Source: CAMBRQ01 sp945870325 (GTDB lineage Bacteria; Bacillota; Clostridia; Lachnospirales; Lachnospiraceae). Taken from it: a stretch of DNA of 56,164 nucleotides. Positions 44,791 to 52,199 of this stretch are shown one piece after another (positions within the stretch are counted from its first letter, which is position 1; every line of letters begins with the position of its first letter). The DNA lies in assembly GCF_050313795.1 (NCBI RefSeq), contig NZ_JBNPMC010000023.1, positions 1 to 56,164 on the forward strand, read 5' to 3'. Below the pieces are notes generated by a model. That model was not told the origin of the DNA. It searched no databases and saw only the letters and a list, made by a program, of their open reading frames with translations. Both the position numbers and the translations under genes were made by a program.

Positions 44791-45033
44791 TCATTTCTTC
44801 TCCTCATGTATCTCCACAAGGATGATATCTGACCCGATCTTTTTGATACATTTAAATGGAATCACATACTCTGATCCATCACTAAAAAATCCACAGAATT
44901 TCCCCGCCTTTGGAATCACCAATGCCTCAATGCACCCTTTGCACTCATCAATAATCAGATCCACCACATACCCCAATTTCCTGCAATCGCAGGCATTAAT
45001 CACTTCCTTATTCTCTAATTCACACAACCGCAT
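44791..45033 (-). CDS. YlmC/YmxH family PRC-barrel protein
   Basis: 80 residues: MRLCELENKEVINACDCRKLGYVVDL, given here in part as the family-defining start, then a PRC-barrel-like fold with VIPFKCIKKIGSDIILV. Members are found in spore formers and are linked with sporulation gene sets. Located upstream of nrdR. Function not established. Confidence 0.88.
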   Translation of the reverse strand: MRLCELENKEVINACDCRKLGYVVDLIIDECKGCIEALVIPKAGKFCGFFSDGSEYVIPFKCIKKIGSDIILVEIHEEKK

Positions 45034-45057
45034 ATCAACACCGCCTTCAGCAAAAAC

Positions 45058-45091
45058 TCCGCATATACTACTTATTCATAGTATATGCGGA
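45058..45091 (-). terminator. ferredoxin gene terminator
   Basis: Perfect 13-bp stem TCCGCATATACTA / TAGTATATGCGGA with an 8-base loop; minus-strand T-tract GTTTTTG follows. Thirty bp after the ferredoxin stop. Confidence 0.85.
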
Positions 45092-45120
45092 ATTCTCCAT
45101 TCTGGTTTATCCCAGCCTCA

Positions 45121-45306
45121 TTATTCATCAATATCAATTACGGATACCGGGCAGCCATCTCTTGCCTCAATCGCTGCACTCTCATACTCCGGCGTTACAT
45201 CTGCATAGGCTTCTGCAATACCATCATCGTCAAACCGAAACACCTCCGGGCACGTTGCCACACATGCTCCACAAGAGATACATCCATCATTTACTTTTGC
45301 TTTCAT
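45121..45306 (-). CDS. 4Fe-4S ferredoxin
   Basis: 61 residues. One cluster-binding motif CISCGACVATCPEVF (residues 11-25) and a distant CPVSV Cys near the C-terminus, the pattern of single-cluster [4Fe-4S] ferredoxins. Acidic overall. Cytoplasmic electron carrier; partner unknown. Confidence 0.9.
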   Translation of the reverse strand: MKAKVNDGCISCGACVATCPEVFRFDDDGIAEAYADVTPEYESAAIEARDGCPVSVIDIDE

Positions 45307-45357
45307 GAGTCATTCCTCCTTGCATTTTTCAAGTAGTATGTCCCAATCCTGCCAAAA

Positions 45358-45421
45358 TATACATTATCGGGCAGAGCCCGCCAGCCGAAGGCATGCATTA
45401 CGGGATACTCGAATGAATATA
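45358..45421 (-). repeat. 64-bp dispersed repeat, copy B
   Basis: Inverted relative to 28902-28965 and identical at 60 of 64 positions. It lies between the end of the carbamate kinase gene and the ferredoxin start. Confidence 0.85.
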
Positions 45422-45426
45422 CATAT

Positions 45427-46356
45427 CTATCGAATCATCGTTCCGGTCTTCCCTTTCAATGCATCTTTTAACTTATCAAAAGATGTGATCAGCGCGCTTC
45501 TTCCTTCTCTCTTCTCAATAAAGGATACGGATGCGCTGAACTTCGGCAGCATATTGTATTCGCCAAAATGTCCTTCTTCCATATACTGTTTTGCCTGTTC
45601 CAGATTAATCTCGCCCAGTTCTTCTTCATCCGGTCTTCCCATATTAATCTTAACTTTCTCAACACTGGTGAGAATGATCAGTTCATCTGCATCAACATCT
45701 TCTGCCATCTTGCCGGCCGTCAGATCCTTTTCAATGACCGCGCTGGCACCCTTCAGACGGTGATCCTGCTCCAATACCGGAATTCCGCCGCCTCCACAGG
45801 CAATTACGACCTGGTCTGCATCCAGCAGTGCTTTGATTGCATCAATCTCCACAATGCTGACCGGATTCGGAGCAGATACAATACGGCGATAGCCTTTTCC
45901 CGGCTCCTCCACAACATAATTACCTTTCTTGCGCTCTTCATTCGCTTCTTCCACATTCATATAACGTCCAAGAATCTTCGTAGGCGTATAGAAGGCTTCA
46001 TCATATGGATCCACGATTACCTGTGTAAGGATCGTACTTACCGTCCTGTAGATTCCACGATTCACAAGTTCCTCACGAATCCCATTCTGAAGGTCATATC
46101 CGACATATCCCTGACTCATGGCAGAGCATACAGACATTGGCGCTGCGGTATAATCCTGATGTGCTTTGCCGAATTCATTCATCGCTGTATGAATCATCCC
46201 GACCTGCGGTGCATTACTATGAGTAATGGCAACCTGATATCCTGCCTCGATCAGATCTGCAATCACCTTCGCTGTCTTCTTTACTGCTTCCTTCTGCTCT
46301 GGCAATGTAGTACCTAAAGCGCGGTGTCCTAATGCAACTACAACTCTTTTCTTCAT
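45427..46356 (-). CDS. arcC: carbamate kinase
   Basis: 309 residues. ALGHRALG at the N-terminus (where most relatives have ALGGNAL), THSNAPQVG (TxGNGPQVG-like), VIACGGGGIPV and LTSVEKVKINMGRPDE, the amino acid kinase family pattern of carbamate kinase. Makes ATP from carbamoyl phosphate and ADP. No arcA, arcB or purine/allantoin pathway gene is adjacent, so its carbamoyl phosphate source is outside the window. The GGNAL to GHRAL and GNGPQ to SNAPQ changes affect conserved loops. Confidence 0.88.
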   Translation of the reverse strand: MKKRVVVALGHRALGTTLPEQKEAVKKTAKVIADLIEAGYQVAITHSNAPQVGMIHTAMNEFGKAHQDYTAAPMSVCSAMSQGYVGYDLQNGIREELVNRGIYRTVSTILTQVIVDPYDEAFYTPTKILGRYMNVEEANEERKKGNYVVEEPGKGYRRIVSAPNPVSIVEIDAIKALLDADQVVIACGGGGIPVLEQDHRLKGASAVIEKDLTAGKMAEDVDADELIILTSVEKVKINMGRPDEEELGEINLEQAKQYMEEGHFGEYNMLPKFSASVSFIEKREGRSALITSFDKLKDALKGKTGTMIR

Positions 46357-46418
46357 AATCTATACCTCTGCTTTTCTTTATATTCCTGTTCTAAATGTAA
46401 AAAAATAAATATAAAGAA

Positions 46419-46447
46419 ATTATAGTATCTTTCTATGTAAATTGCAA
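46419..46447 (-). promoter_or_regulatory. arcC promoter
   Basis: Minus-strand TTGCAA (46447-46442), 17-base spacer, TATAAT (46424-46419). Confidence 0.7.
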
Positions 46448-46483
46448 TGTCTGAATTCTGCTGGCTGCGGATTTCTCTGCTTT

Positions 46484-47407
46484 TTACAGATTCTTATTCA
46501 TGAATGCAATGATGCCCGCCTCTACTTCATCTTTAATCTTATTATAATTATGAATCTCATGTCGATATCCGGAGTACAACTTCGTCTCCACCTTGTGACC
46601 CGTATCATACAGCCAATTGCTAACTTCATACACGCCTTTTCCATACTGTCCGACCGGATCCTGGTCTCCGCCAATATTATAAATCGGCAACGCTGTCGGT
46701 ACTTTTTCCGCCCAATTTGTACCAGTGATTACCTGGAACATCTGAACAAAGTAAAGCAGCGACTGATTCGTTGTCGGCTTAGTAAATGCATCGAACGGAT
46801 CCAAAGCATGGTCTTTCTGCACATAAGGATCAGCACAGATCCATTCATTTCCAATGCTGATCTCTCCGCATCGCTCACACATCCACCCCATCAACTGAAC
46901 CGTGTAAGCAGGATCAGATTCCTTACCTTTTCCGTCTGCAATTGCCTGCTCCAGTGCTTTCTCAGACTCTTCCAGTCCTGGGAATACGCCAGATGTCCCG
47001 CACAAGGTGACTCCCGCAAGTTCATCCCCATATTTGCTGATATAATCCCTGGCAATGAAAGATCCCATACTGTGTCCAAAGATAAAATACGGAAGATTCG
47101 GATACTTCTCGCATACCAGTTCTTTTAACTTATGTTCATCCTCCATCATAGTATGACAGCCCTTATCGCCCCAATCGCCCCAGGTATCATTCTCAAGCGC
47201 TGTCTTGCCATGTCCGACATGGTCATCTGCCGCAACGATGAATCCGGCATCCAAGAACTTCACGATCATATGCAGATATCTTCTTGAGTGTTCCCCGTAT
47301 CCATGAATCACCTGCACAATTCCCTTCGGCTCTGCTGCCGGTACATAGATCCATCCATACACCTCATCCCGCTCATTAAATGACTGAAATTTCACTTCGT
47401 GTAACAT
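46484..47407 (-). CDS. alpha/beta hydrolase, monoacylglycerol lipase-like
   Basis: 307 residues. VIHGYGEHSRRY oxyanion region, FGHSMGSFIARDY with the nucleophilic Ser (about residue 104), GGDQDPVG (Asp) and GYRHEIHNY (His). This matches the serine aminopeptidase S33 / monoacylglycerol lipase group. No signal peptide. Ester substrate unknown. Confidence 0.88.
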   Translation of the reverse strand: MLHEVKFQSFNERDEVYGWIYVPAAEPKGIVQVIHGYGEHSRRYLHMIVKFLDAGFIVAADDHVGHGKTALENDTWGDWGDKGCHTMMEDEHKLKELVCEKYPNLPYFIFGHSMGSFIARDYISKYGDELAGVTLCGTSGVFPGLEESEKALEQAIADGKGKESDPAYTVQLMGWMCERCGEISIGNEWICADPYVQKDHALDPFDAFTKPTTNQSLLYFVQMFQVITGTNWAEKVPTALPIYNIGGDQDPVGQYGKGVYEVSNWLYDTGHKVETKLYSGYRHEIHNYNKIKDEVEAGIIAFMNKNL

Positions 47408-47470
47408 GTAACATACCTCCTAATCTTTCTGTCCATCTGACAGCATTATATATTTTCCGTAAACAAAAAG

Positions 47471-47510
47471 CAGAGAAATAATACAGCCATATGCTGTATA
47501 ATCACTCTGC
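47471..47510. other. inverted repeat upstream of the hydrolase gene
   Basis: Nested stems GCAGAG / CTCTGC and ATACAGC / GCTGTAT between the tRNA-Pro terminator and the hydrolase start. May be a regulatory hairpin in the hydrolase leader. The rest of 47511-47637 shows nothing clear. Confidence 0.4.
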
Positions 47511-47637
47511 TCCACGTCTCATTTATTATTTTAACATACAATAATAATTCCAGCAATAATTTTTCAAAAAACTAAACATTTTTCTTGAAATAGTATAAAA
47601 CAGATCCATAGATGTATACATCCTCTATCTGCACAAG

Positions 47638-47664
47638 AAGCCTAACTCCCATCGAGTTAGGCTT
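47638..47664 (-). terminator. tRNA-Pro(GGG) terminator
   Basis: Perfect 11-bp stem AAGCCTAACTC / GAGTTAGGCTT with a 5-base loop, eight bases after the tRNA 3' end. Confidence 0.75.
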
Positions 47665-47671
47665 TCTTTAA

Positions 47672-47746
47672 TCGGGGTAACAGGATTCGAACCTGCGACC
47701 TCACGGCCCCCAGCCGTGCGCTCTAACCAAACTGAGCCATACCCCG
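47672..47746 (-). tRNA. tRNA-Pro (GGG)
   Basis: 75 bases on the minus strand. Acceptor stem CGGGGTA / TACCCCG, anticodon stem CACGG / CCGTG and loop CTGGGGG giving GGG. The D and T arms are nearly identical to tRNA-Pro(TGG) at 41370. CCA is not encoded. Confidence 0.95.
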
Positions 47747-47802
47747 ATAGACATATTCTAGCGAATTATGTCCGATAATGCAAGTATTATTTCTGATAGC
47801 CG

Positions 47803-48759
47803 TTATTTCTTATAGCCCGTTGTAAAATCAACAATATTCCTTAGAGGTCTGTCATTCAGATAGGCAGACAAATTCTCCGCAGAGATATCCACTACTCTCT
47901 CAAATGTCTCTGGCAGATGATACTGTCCCGAGATATGCGGTGTTATCATCACATTGGCAAGGCTCCAAAGCGGATGCTCCGACGGCAGTGGCTCTGGCTC
48001 GGTCACATCTATACCTGCTGCCGCTATCTGATGCCCACCGAGAACTTCATATAACACATCCGCATCCACCGCATTCCCTCTTCCGCCATTTAAGAAGAGG
48101 GCATTCTTCTTCATCAGCGCAAAACGTTCTTTCGTATATATATGATAGGTCGCCTTAGTTCCAGGCAAGAATGATACGATCACATCAGCCCTTGGCAGCA
48201 CTTCGTCCAACTGATCTGTTGTGTATAACTCATCAACACCTTCCGGGCATTCACTTATCCTACGCTTAACACCAATCGTATAAGCACCCAAAGCCTTTGC
48301 CATACGCGCAAAATGAAGTCCGATATCTCCCAATCCAACGACCAATACGGTCGCATCCGTAATGGAGCAAACCGTCCCTTCATCCGTCCACTGGGCTTTT
48401 GCCTGGGCATCACGATACAGATGCAGTTTCTTCTGCAGCATGAACATCATGGCAAACATATGCTCCGCAACCGCCTTACTGTAAGCACCCGTTGCATTCG
48501 TCAGAATTGTCTTATCACTTAATATTCCCGGCTTAATATACTGATCCGCTCCCGCAGAATTAAGCTGCAGGAGTTCCAGTCTATCCGAAGCCCCAATCTT
48601 TGCTGCTGGAGCATTCCCTATGATAATCTCTGCTTCGGCAATCATATCTTCTGTTACTTCCTTCACCGGTGAATATGTAAATATACATCCTTCTCCGGCT
48701 TTCTCCAGTTTCTCTTTATGTCTTTCCTGTACCGGCAGTACCACCAGAACTCTCTTCAT
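47803..48759 (-). CDS. D-isomer-specific 2-hydroxyacid dehydrogenase
   Basis: 318 residues. VVGLGDIGLHFARMAKALGA (NAD site), FLNGGRGNAVD (Arg), VTEPEPLPSEHPLW (Glu) and TPHISGQYHLPET (His). Only distantly similar to the dehydrogenase at 41602. The AHEFISG/GQYHLP end resembles phosphoglycerate-dehydrogenase-like enzymes of the GhrA type. Specificity unknown. Upstream of tRNA-Pro(GGG) on the same strand. Confidence 0.88.
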   Translation of the reverse strand: MKRVLVVLPVQERHKEKLEKAGEGCIFTYSPVKEVTEDMIAEAEIIIGNAPAAKIGASDRLELLQLNSAGADQYIKPGILSDKTILTNATGAYSKAVAEHMFAMMFMLQKKLHLYRDAQAKAQWTDEGTVCSITDATVLVVGLGDIGLHFARMAKALGAYTIGVKRRISECPEGVDELYTTDQLDEVLPRADVIVSFLPGTKATYHIYTKERFALMKKNALFLNGGRGNAVDADVLYEVLGGHQIAAAGIDVTEPEPLPSEHPLWSLANVMITPHISGQYHLPETFERVVDISAENLSAYLNDRPLRNIVDFTTGYKK

Positions 48760-48975
48760 AATATTGTATCCTTTCCGTTATCTGCACTATTTTCTCTGAT
48801 TTTTATATTGTAACATCTCACAAAGCATTTGTCATTCACCTTCTGCTTCTTTTGTGCTTCTGTTACGATTTCTGACGGTACGATTCCTGACGATAATGAT
48901 TTCCCCCATTTTCCTTATATTCTGTGGTACAATATACCATAAGATAGATTATTGTATGCGAAAGGAGTTCACATT

Positions 48976-49773
48976 ATGAAAGTAATTGTTGTAGGTCCAA
49001 GGGGCAAGATGGGCAAATTAATCACACAAGTTGCCGCATCTCGCAAGGATATGGAATTAGTTGCCGGTATCGGTCCCAAAGGACGCGATTATATCGGGAA
49101 AGATCTTGGCGCCATCGCGATGACCGGATATGAACTTGGCGTGCCTGTAACGGATGATCTTGAGAGCGTCATTGATAATTGCGACGTGATTATCGACTTC
49201 TCTACCAAAGAGATGGCAATGGAAGTTCTGGATCTTGCCATTGCTCATAAAAAGGCTTTGGTATGCGGAACCACAGGATTTAGTCCTGAAGAGATGCAAA
49301 GATTCACCGATGCCGCACAAGAGATTCCTATGCTTTATGCTGCCAACACTTCCAAACTTGTCAATATTATGAACAAACTGCTGGAACTAGTAACCACTAC
49401 ATTAAAGGATGAGATTGACATTGAGATTCTGGAAATGCATGACCAGTGGAAGAAAGATGCACCTAGCGGTACCTCAAAAGAGATGGGTGAGATTATGGCT
49501 CATGCCCTTGGCAAAGAGTTAAAAGATATCGCAGTATACGGACGTGAAGGAGCATCTCCGAGAGAACCCGGAACCATTGGCTATCACTCTCTTCGTGCCG
49601 GCAATATTCCAAGCAGCCACACCGTATTCTTCGGTGGTATGGGCGAACGCCTGGAGATTACCCATCACTCTTATAACTGGGAATGTTTCGCAAGGGGCGC
49701 CTGTGACTGTGCAGCATATCTTGCAGATAAGGAACCTGGATTCTACACAATTAAAGACGTATTGAACCTATAA
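48976..49773 (+). CDS. dapB: 4-hydroxy-tetrahydrodipicolinate reductase
   Basis: 265 residues from the ATG after AAAGGAG; the in-frame extension to 48952 is not used. VVGPRGKMGKLI (NAD(P)-binding), DFSTKEMAMEVL, CGTTGFSPEEM, ANTSKLVNIMNKLL, EMHDQWKKDAPSGTS (catalytic region). Lysine/meso-DAP pathway, consistent with the DAP-type MurE. GPRGKMG and ANTSKLVN replace the common GxxGRMG and ANFSxGVN versions. An extended -10 (TGGTACAAT) lies at 48926-48933. Confidence 0.92.
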   Translation: MKVIVVGPRGKMGKLITQVAASRKDMELVAGIGPKGRDYIGKDLGAIAMTGYELGVPVTDDLESVIDNCDVIIDFSTKEMAMEVLDLAIAHKKALVCGTTGFSPEEMQRFTDAAQEIPMLYAANTSKLVNIMNKLLELVTTTLKDEIDIEILEMHDQWKKDAPSGTSKEMGEIMAHALGKELKDIAVYGREGASPREPGTIGYHSLRAGNIPSSHTVFFGGMGERLEITHHSYNWECFARGACDCAAYLADKEPGFYTIKDVLNL

Positions 49774-49800
49774 CGAAAAAGACAGAAAAGGAGATTCTCT

Positions 49801-50115
49801 ATGATATTAGTAAATACTGATTACATTACCGGAAGAAAATTCGAGATGATCGGACTTGTACGTGGAACAATGATTCAGTCCGTTCATTTAGGGAAAGACA
49901 TCATGAACAGTTTCAAGACACTGGTAGGCGGCGAACTTACTTCTTACACCGAGATGATGAATGAAGCAAGGGCAATTGCAACAAAGCGTATGGCTGAAGA
50001 TGCGGCGGCTATGGGAGCCGACGCAGTTGTAAATATCCGCTATGCCTCCAGTGCTATCATGCAGGGGGCTGCTGAGATTCTGGCGTATGGAACCGCTGTC
50101 AAATTCATAGACTAG
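49801..50115 (+). CDS. YbjQ family protein
   Basis: 104 residues, the usual length. VRGTMIQSVHLGKDIMNSFK and AAMGADAVVNIRYASSAIM are the family landmarks of UPF0145/YbjQ, small oligomeric proteins whose role is unclear (sometimes called heavy-metal-binding). Twenty-seven bp after dapB, likely cotranscribed. Confidence 0.92.
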   Translation: MILVNTDYITGRKFEMIGLVRGTMIQSVHLGKDIMNSFKTLVGGELTSYTEMMNEARAIATKRMAEDAAAMGADAVVNIRYASSAIMQGAAEILAYGTAVKFID

Positions 50116-50202
50116 TAAAACGTGCGCCTTGCTAATGCACCATGCCTGTTATCAGTAATACCCACATGGGAACAAAATTTCCTATGATATAAGATATAAA
50201 AA

Positions 50203-50246
50203 AATCCGGTGAGACATACCGATTACTGTCAATATGCCTCGCCGGA
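50203..50246. terminator. bidirectional terminator
   Basis: AATCCGG-GAG-CATA and TATG-CTC-CCGGATT arms (one G-C/G-U change and single-base bulges) between the convergent ybjQ-like and nucleotidyltransferase genes. Confidence 0.75.
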
Positions 50247-50251
50247 TTATC

Positions 50252-50848
50252 TTATTCGCTCTTTATCAGATTAATATCTTTTTCATCCATTCTCATCTTC
50301 TCCAGGCGACCAATCCGCTCATCCAGATGATTCTCCGTCAGATACTGGTACACGCTCTTTGGAACCATATGCGCCCACTCCTGATTTGTCGCAATACAAC
50401 TGCGAATCCAGGAACCGGTAATACCTTTATCCTTCAATGGCTTCTTTAAGAGAATCTCCACATCCAGCCCAAGGCTTTTCAGCATCTTGTATTTCTCTTC
50501 ATCCCATTCATCATAGATCCGCATAAAATGCGTCCCGTCTTTGGGCACATATTGCTGGATATATTCCGGGTAGTTAATAGGAAACGGAATGATATCATAC
50601 GCTGATTCCGGGATCTTGAATTCCTGCATGGCTCCGCGAATCATCTCATAACGCTCAAAATAGGATAACGGATTCGCTGACCTTGCTGAACGATTGATAT
50701 CATGGATAGAATCCCTAGTGTGCAGACTGTCCGGATTCGTAATCCCTATATATAATCTATTGCACCGCATCTTGGCCGCCAGTATATACTCCATATGTTT
50801 TAAATGGAATACCTGAAACCTTCCATGTACGATTCCTGTTTCTATCAT
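50252..50848 (-). CDS. NadM-like nucleotidyltransferase
   Basis: 198 residues from the second Met, with GGAGAG at proper distance. N-terminal GIVHGRFQVFHLKHMEYIL corresponds to the GRFQPxHxGH nucleotide-binding motif of NMN adenylyltransferases, here with HLKH in place of HxGH; GSWIRSCI corresponds to the ISxTxIR-type motif. Probably an NMN or related adenylyltransferase. The unusual His motif leaves substrate open. 206 bp upstream (50849-51060) hold no gene; nothing else is seen there. Confidence 0.78.
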   Translation of the reverse strand: MIETGIVHGRFQVFHLKHMEYILAAKMRCNRLYIGITNPDSLHTRDSIHDINRSARSANPLSYFERYEMIRGAMQEFKIPESAYDIIPFPINYPEYIQQYVPKDGTHFMRIYDEWDEEKYKMLKSLGLDVEILLKKPLKDKGITGSWIRSCIATNQEWAHMVPKSVYQYLTENHLDERIGRLEKMRMDEKDINLIKSE

Positions 50849-51060
50849 ATGCATCTCTCCCCATTCCGAAAGGCAACAGACCTCTCATTTTTATCCTTAC
50901 TAATTATGCAGCGTATAGTTAATCTCGTCTTTGCTACACTTTTAGTATACTCTGATATATGAGATGAATGCAAGAATCTACTGCTTATTTCTGTTAAAAG
51001 TCCTTTGAATTAATATTTCCACAGTAAACTCTCTTCATTTTCCACAATAGTAGTATTCCT

Positions 51061-51477
51061 TTATAACGTGACAGCAATTGACATCCCCAGACACAGAAAC
51101 GGTCCAAATGCAAACCTTGACTTTCGCTCCATCTTCCCCTTCACCAGCATCCAGATACAATAAATTCCGGCAGCCATTATCGCCACAACAAAAGCCAAAG
51201 CAATCTTCCTATATCCCAGGAACAATCCACAAGCCGCCATTAACTTGATATCGCCGCCTCCGAATCCTCCCGGCACAATCAATGTAATTATGAACATCGG
51301 CAGACTGATACATAGCATTCCTATTCCTCTCGCCCACAGACTAATCTCAGGGAAAAGCGGAATTGACAGTGCTCCAAGCAATGCTACTGCAGCCACCAGA
51401 CAATTAGGGACCTTCATCGCATTCATATCTACAAAAGCCACAATCGCCAGCAGCACAAGAAATAGATACATAAGCAT
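51061..51477 (-). CDS. A24 prepilin peptidase (TadV/CpaA-like)
   Basis: 138 residues, all hydrophobic, about five membrane segments. The catalytic Asp pair is seen in AFVDMNAMKVPN (about residue 17) and GGFGGGDIKLMAACG (about 75). It lacks the N-terminal methylase domain of large PilD enzymes, like Tad/Flp-type peptidases. No pilin or secretion gene is nearby in the window. Confidence 0.88.
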   Translation of the reverse strand: MLMYLFLVLLAIVAFVDMNAMKVPNCLVAAVALLGALSIPLFPEISLWARGIGMLCISLPMFIITLIVPGGFGGGDIKLMAACGLFLGYRKIALAFVVAIMAAGIYCIWMLVKGKMERKSRFAFGPFLCLGMSIAVTL

Positions 51478-51541
51478 AGATGATTACCCCCTATCAATGA
51501 CTCCTGACCAACTATTTCGCTTGTTATTTGCCAACTATCTG

Positions 51542-51766
51542 TTATTCCTTATTATCAACACGCACTTCCGCTTCCACAATAACATGATTCTCCACGAATC
51601 TTGCCGGCTGCTCTGTAAGCGCCGACAGTTTCACCGCTCTTTTATCTCCATCCGATGCCAGCATTCTAAGTTTTGTCTCATTCATAGATATTACCGCAAT
51701 CTCCGCACTGGCAAATGTTGCATTCAAAAATATTAATACTACCTGTAATATAATAGTTCCTATCAT
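51542..51766 (-). pseudogene. truncated HlyC/CorC (DUF21) protein remnant
   Basis: 74 residues. The first 54 (IILQVVLIFLNATFASAEIA through LTEQPARF, read in parts) match the N-terminus of hemolysin C/CorC-type DUF21 proteins; after ARF the expected transmembrane and CBS domains are missing and 17 unrelated residues (VENHVIVEAEVRVDNKE) lead to a stop. A deletion of the rest of the gene is the simplest reading. Its ribosome binding site (GAAGGAGAAG) is intact, so a short membrane peptide could still be made. Confidence 0.7.
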
Positions 51767-51827
51767 CTTTCTTCTCCTTCAATCAGTCTAATCATCATCA
51801 ATCATTGCATACAGTTATGTTATGAAT

Positions 51828-51908
51828 TCACCTACAGAAACTGCCATCAGCAATTCCTTCCGGATATTTAACAACAAAAAGGCATAGTCTATATTCTCTG
51901 CCAAACAT
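51828..51908 (-). CDS. putative 26-residue ORF, member Q of a repeated pair
   Basis: MFGREYRLCLFVVKYPEG then IADGSFCR. GAGGTG lies six bases before the ATG. The middle and end match the ORF at 53201-53272 at DNA level (51830-51884 against 53191-53248); the length difference in the aligned core is three bases, so the frame is kept. Could equally be a structured RNA. No known family recognised. Confidence 0.35.
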   Translation of the reverse strand: MFGREYRLCLFVVKYPEGIADGSFCR

Positions 51909-51935
51909 AGACTACACCTCTATCTATTCATAACA

Positions 51936-51995
51936 TTACATGGAGAAATAAGAATACCGCCCTTCGTACCCGCTTCCGAACCGTCTTCCATGTAA
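51936..51995. repeat. inverted repeat sharing a 14-mer with the 27.8-kb element
   Basis: Arms TTACATGGA (51936-51944) and TCCATGTAA (51987-51995). The 14-mer AACCGTCTTCCATG (51979-51992) also occurs at 27948-27961 inside the branched element there. The 433-bp gap 51767-52199 holds this, the tiny ORF and the promoter of the next gene. Confidence 0.5.
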
Positions 51996-52115
51996 GTAAT
52001 CACACTCCCTTTATATATATTGAAAAATAAGATATCATAAAATAATTCCTGTGTCAACCACCTACTCTGAATCCTCTACCTCAAGGGAAATATAGAACAT
52101 ATCACCGGAAACATA

Positions 52116-52145
52116 TTGACAAGATTTCCAGACAGGCGATATGAT
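52116..52145 (+). promoter_or_regulatory. promoter of the aldo/keto reductase gene
   Basis: TTGACA (52116-52121), 18-base spacer, TATGAT (52140-52145). Strong -35 match. Confidence 0.7.
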
Positions 52146-52199
52146 TAATATCAATTATTCTTACAGGAAATATCTACAATATATTAGGAGGGCAACACT

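Noticed and set aside
45568..46317. 249-codon + strand ORF
   Set aside because: Antisense shadow of the carbamate kinase gene, with composition of a complementary strand and no domain.
51830..51884. considered as a known riboswitch (molybdenum cofactor, glycine, cobalamin, M-box)
   Set aside because: None of the conserved cores of these classes could be matched by eye in order, and the downstream genes do not fit. Left as an unassigned repeat.
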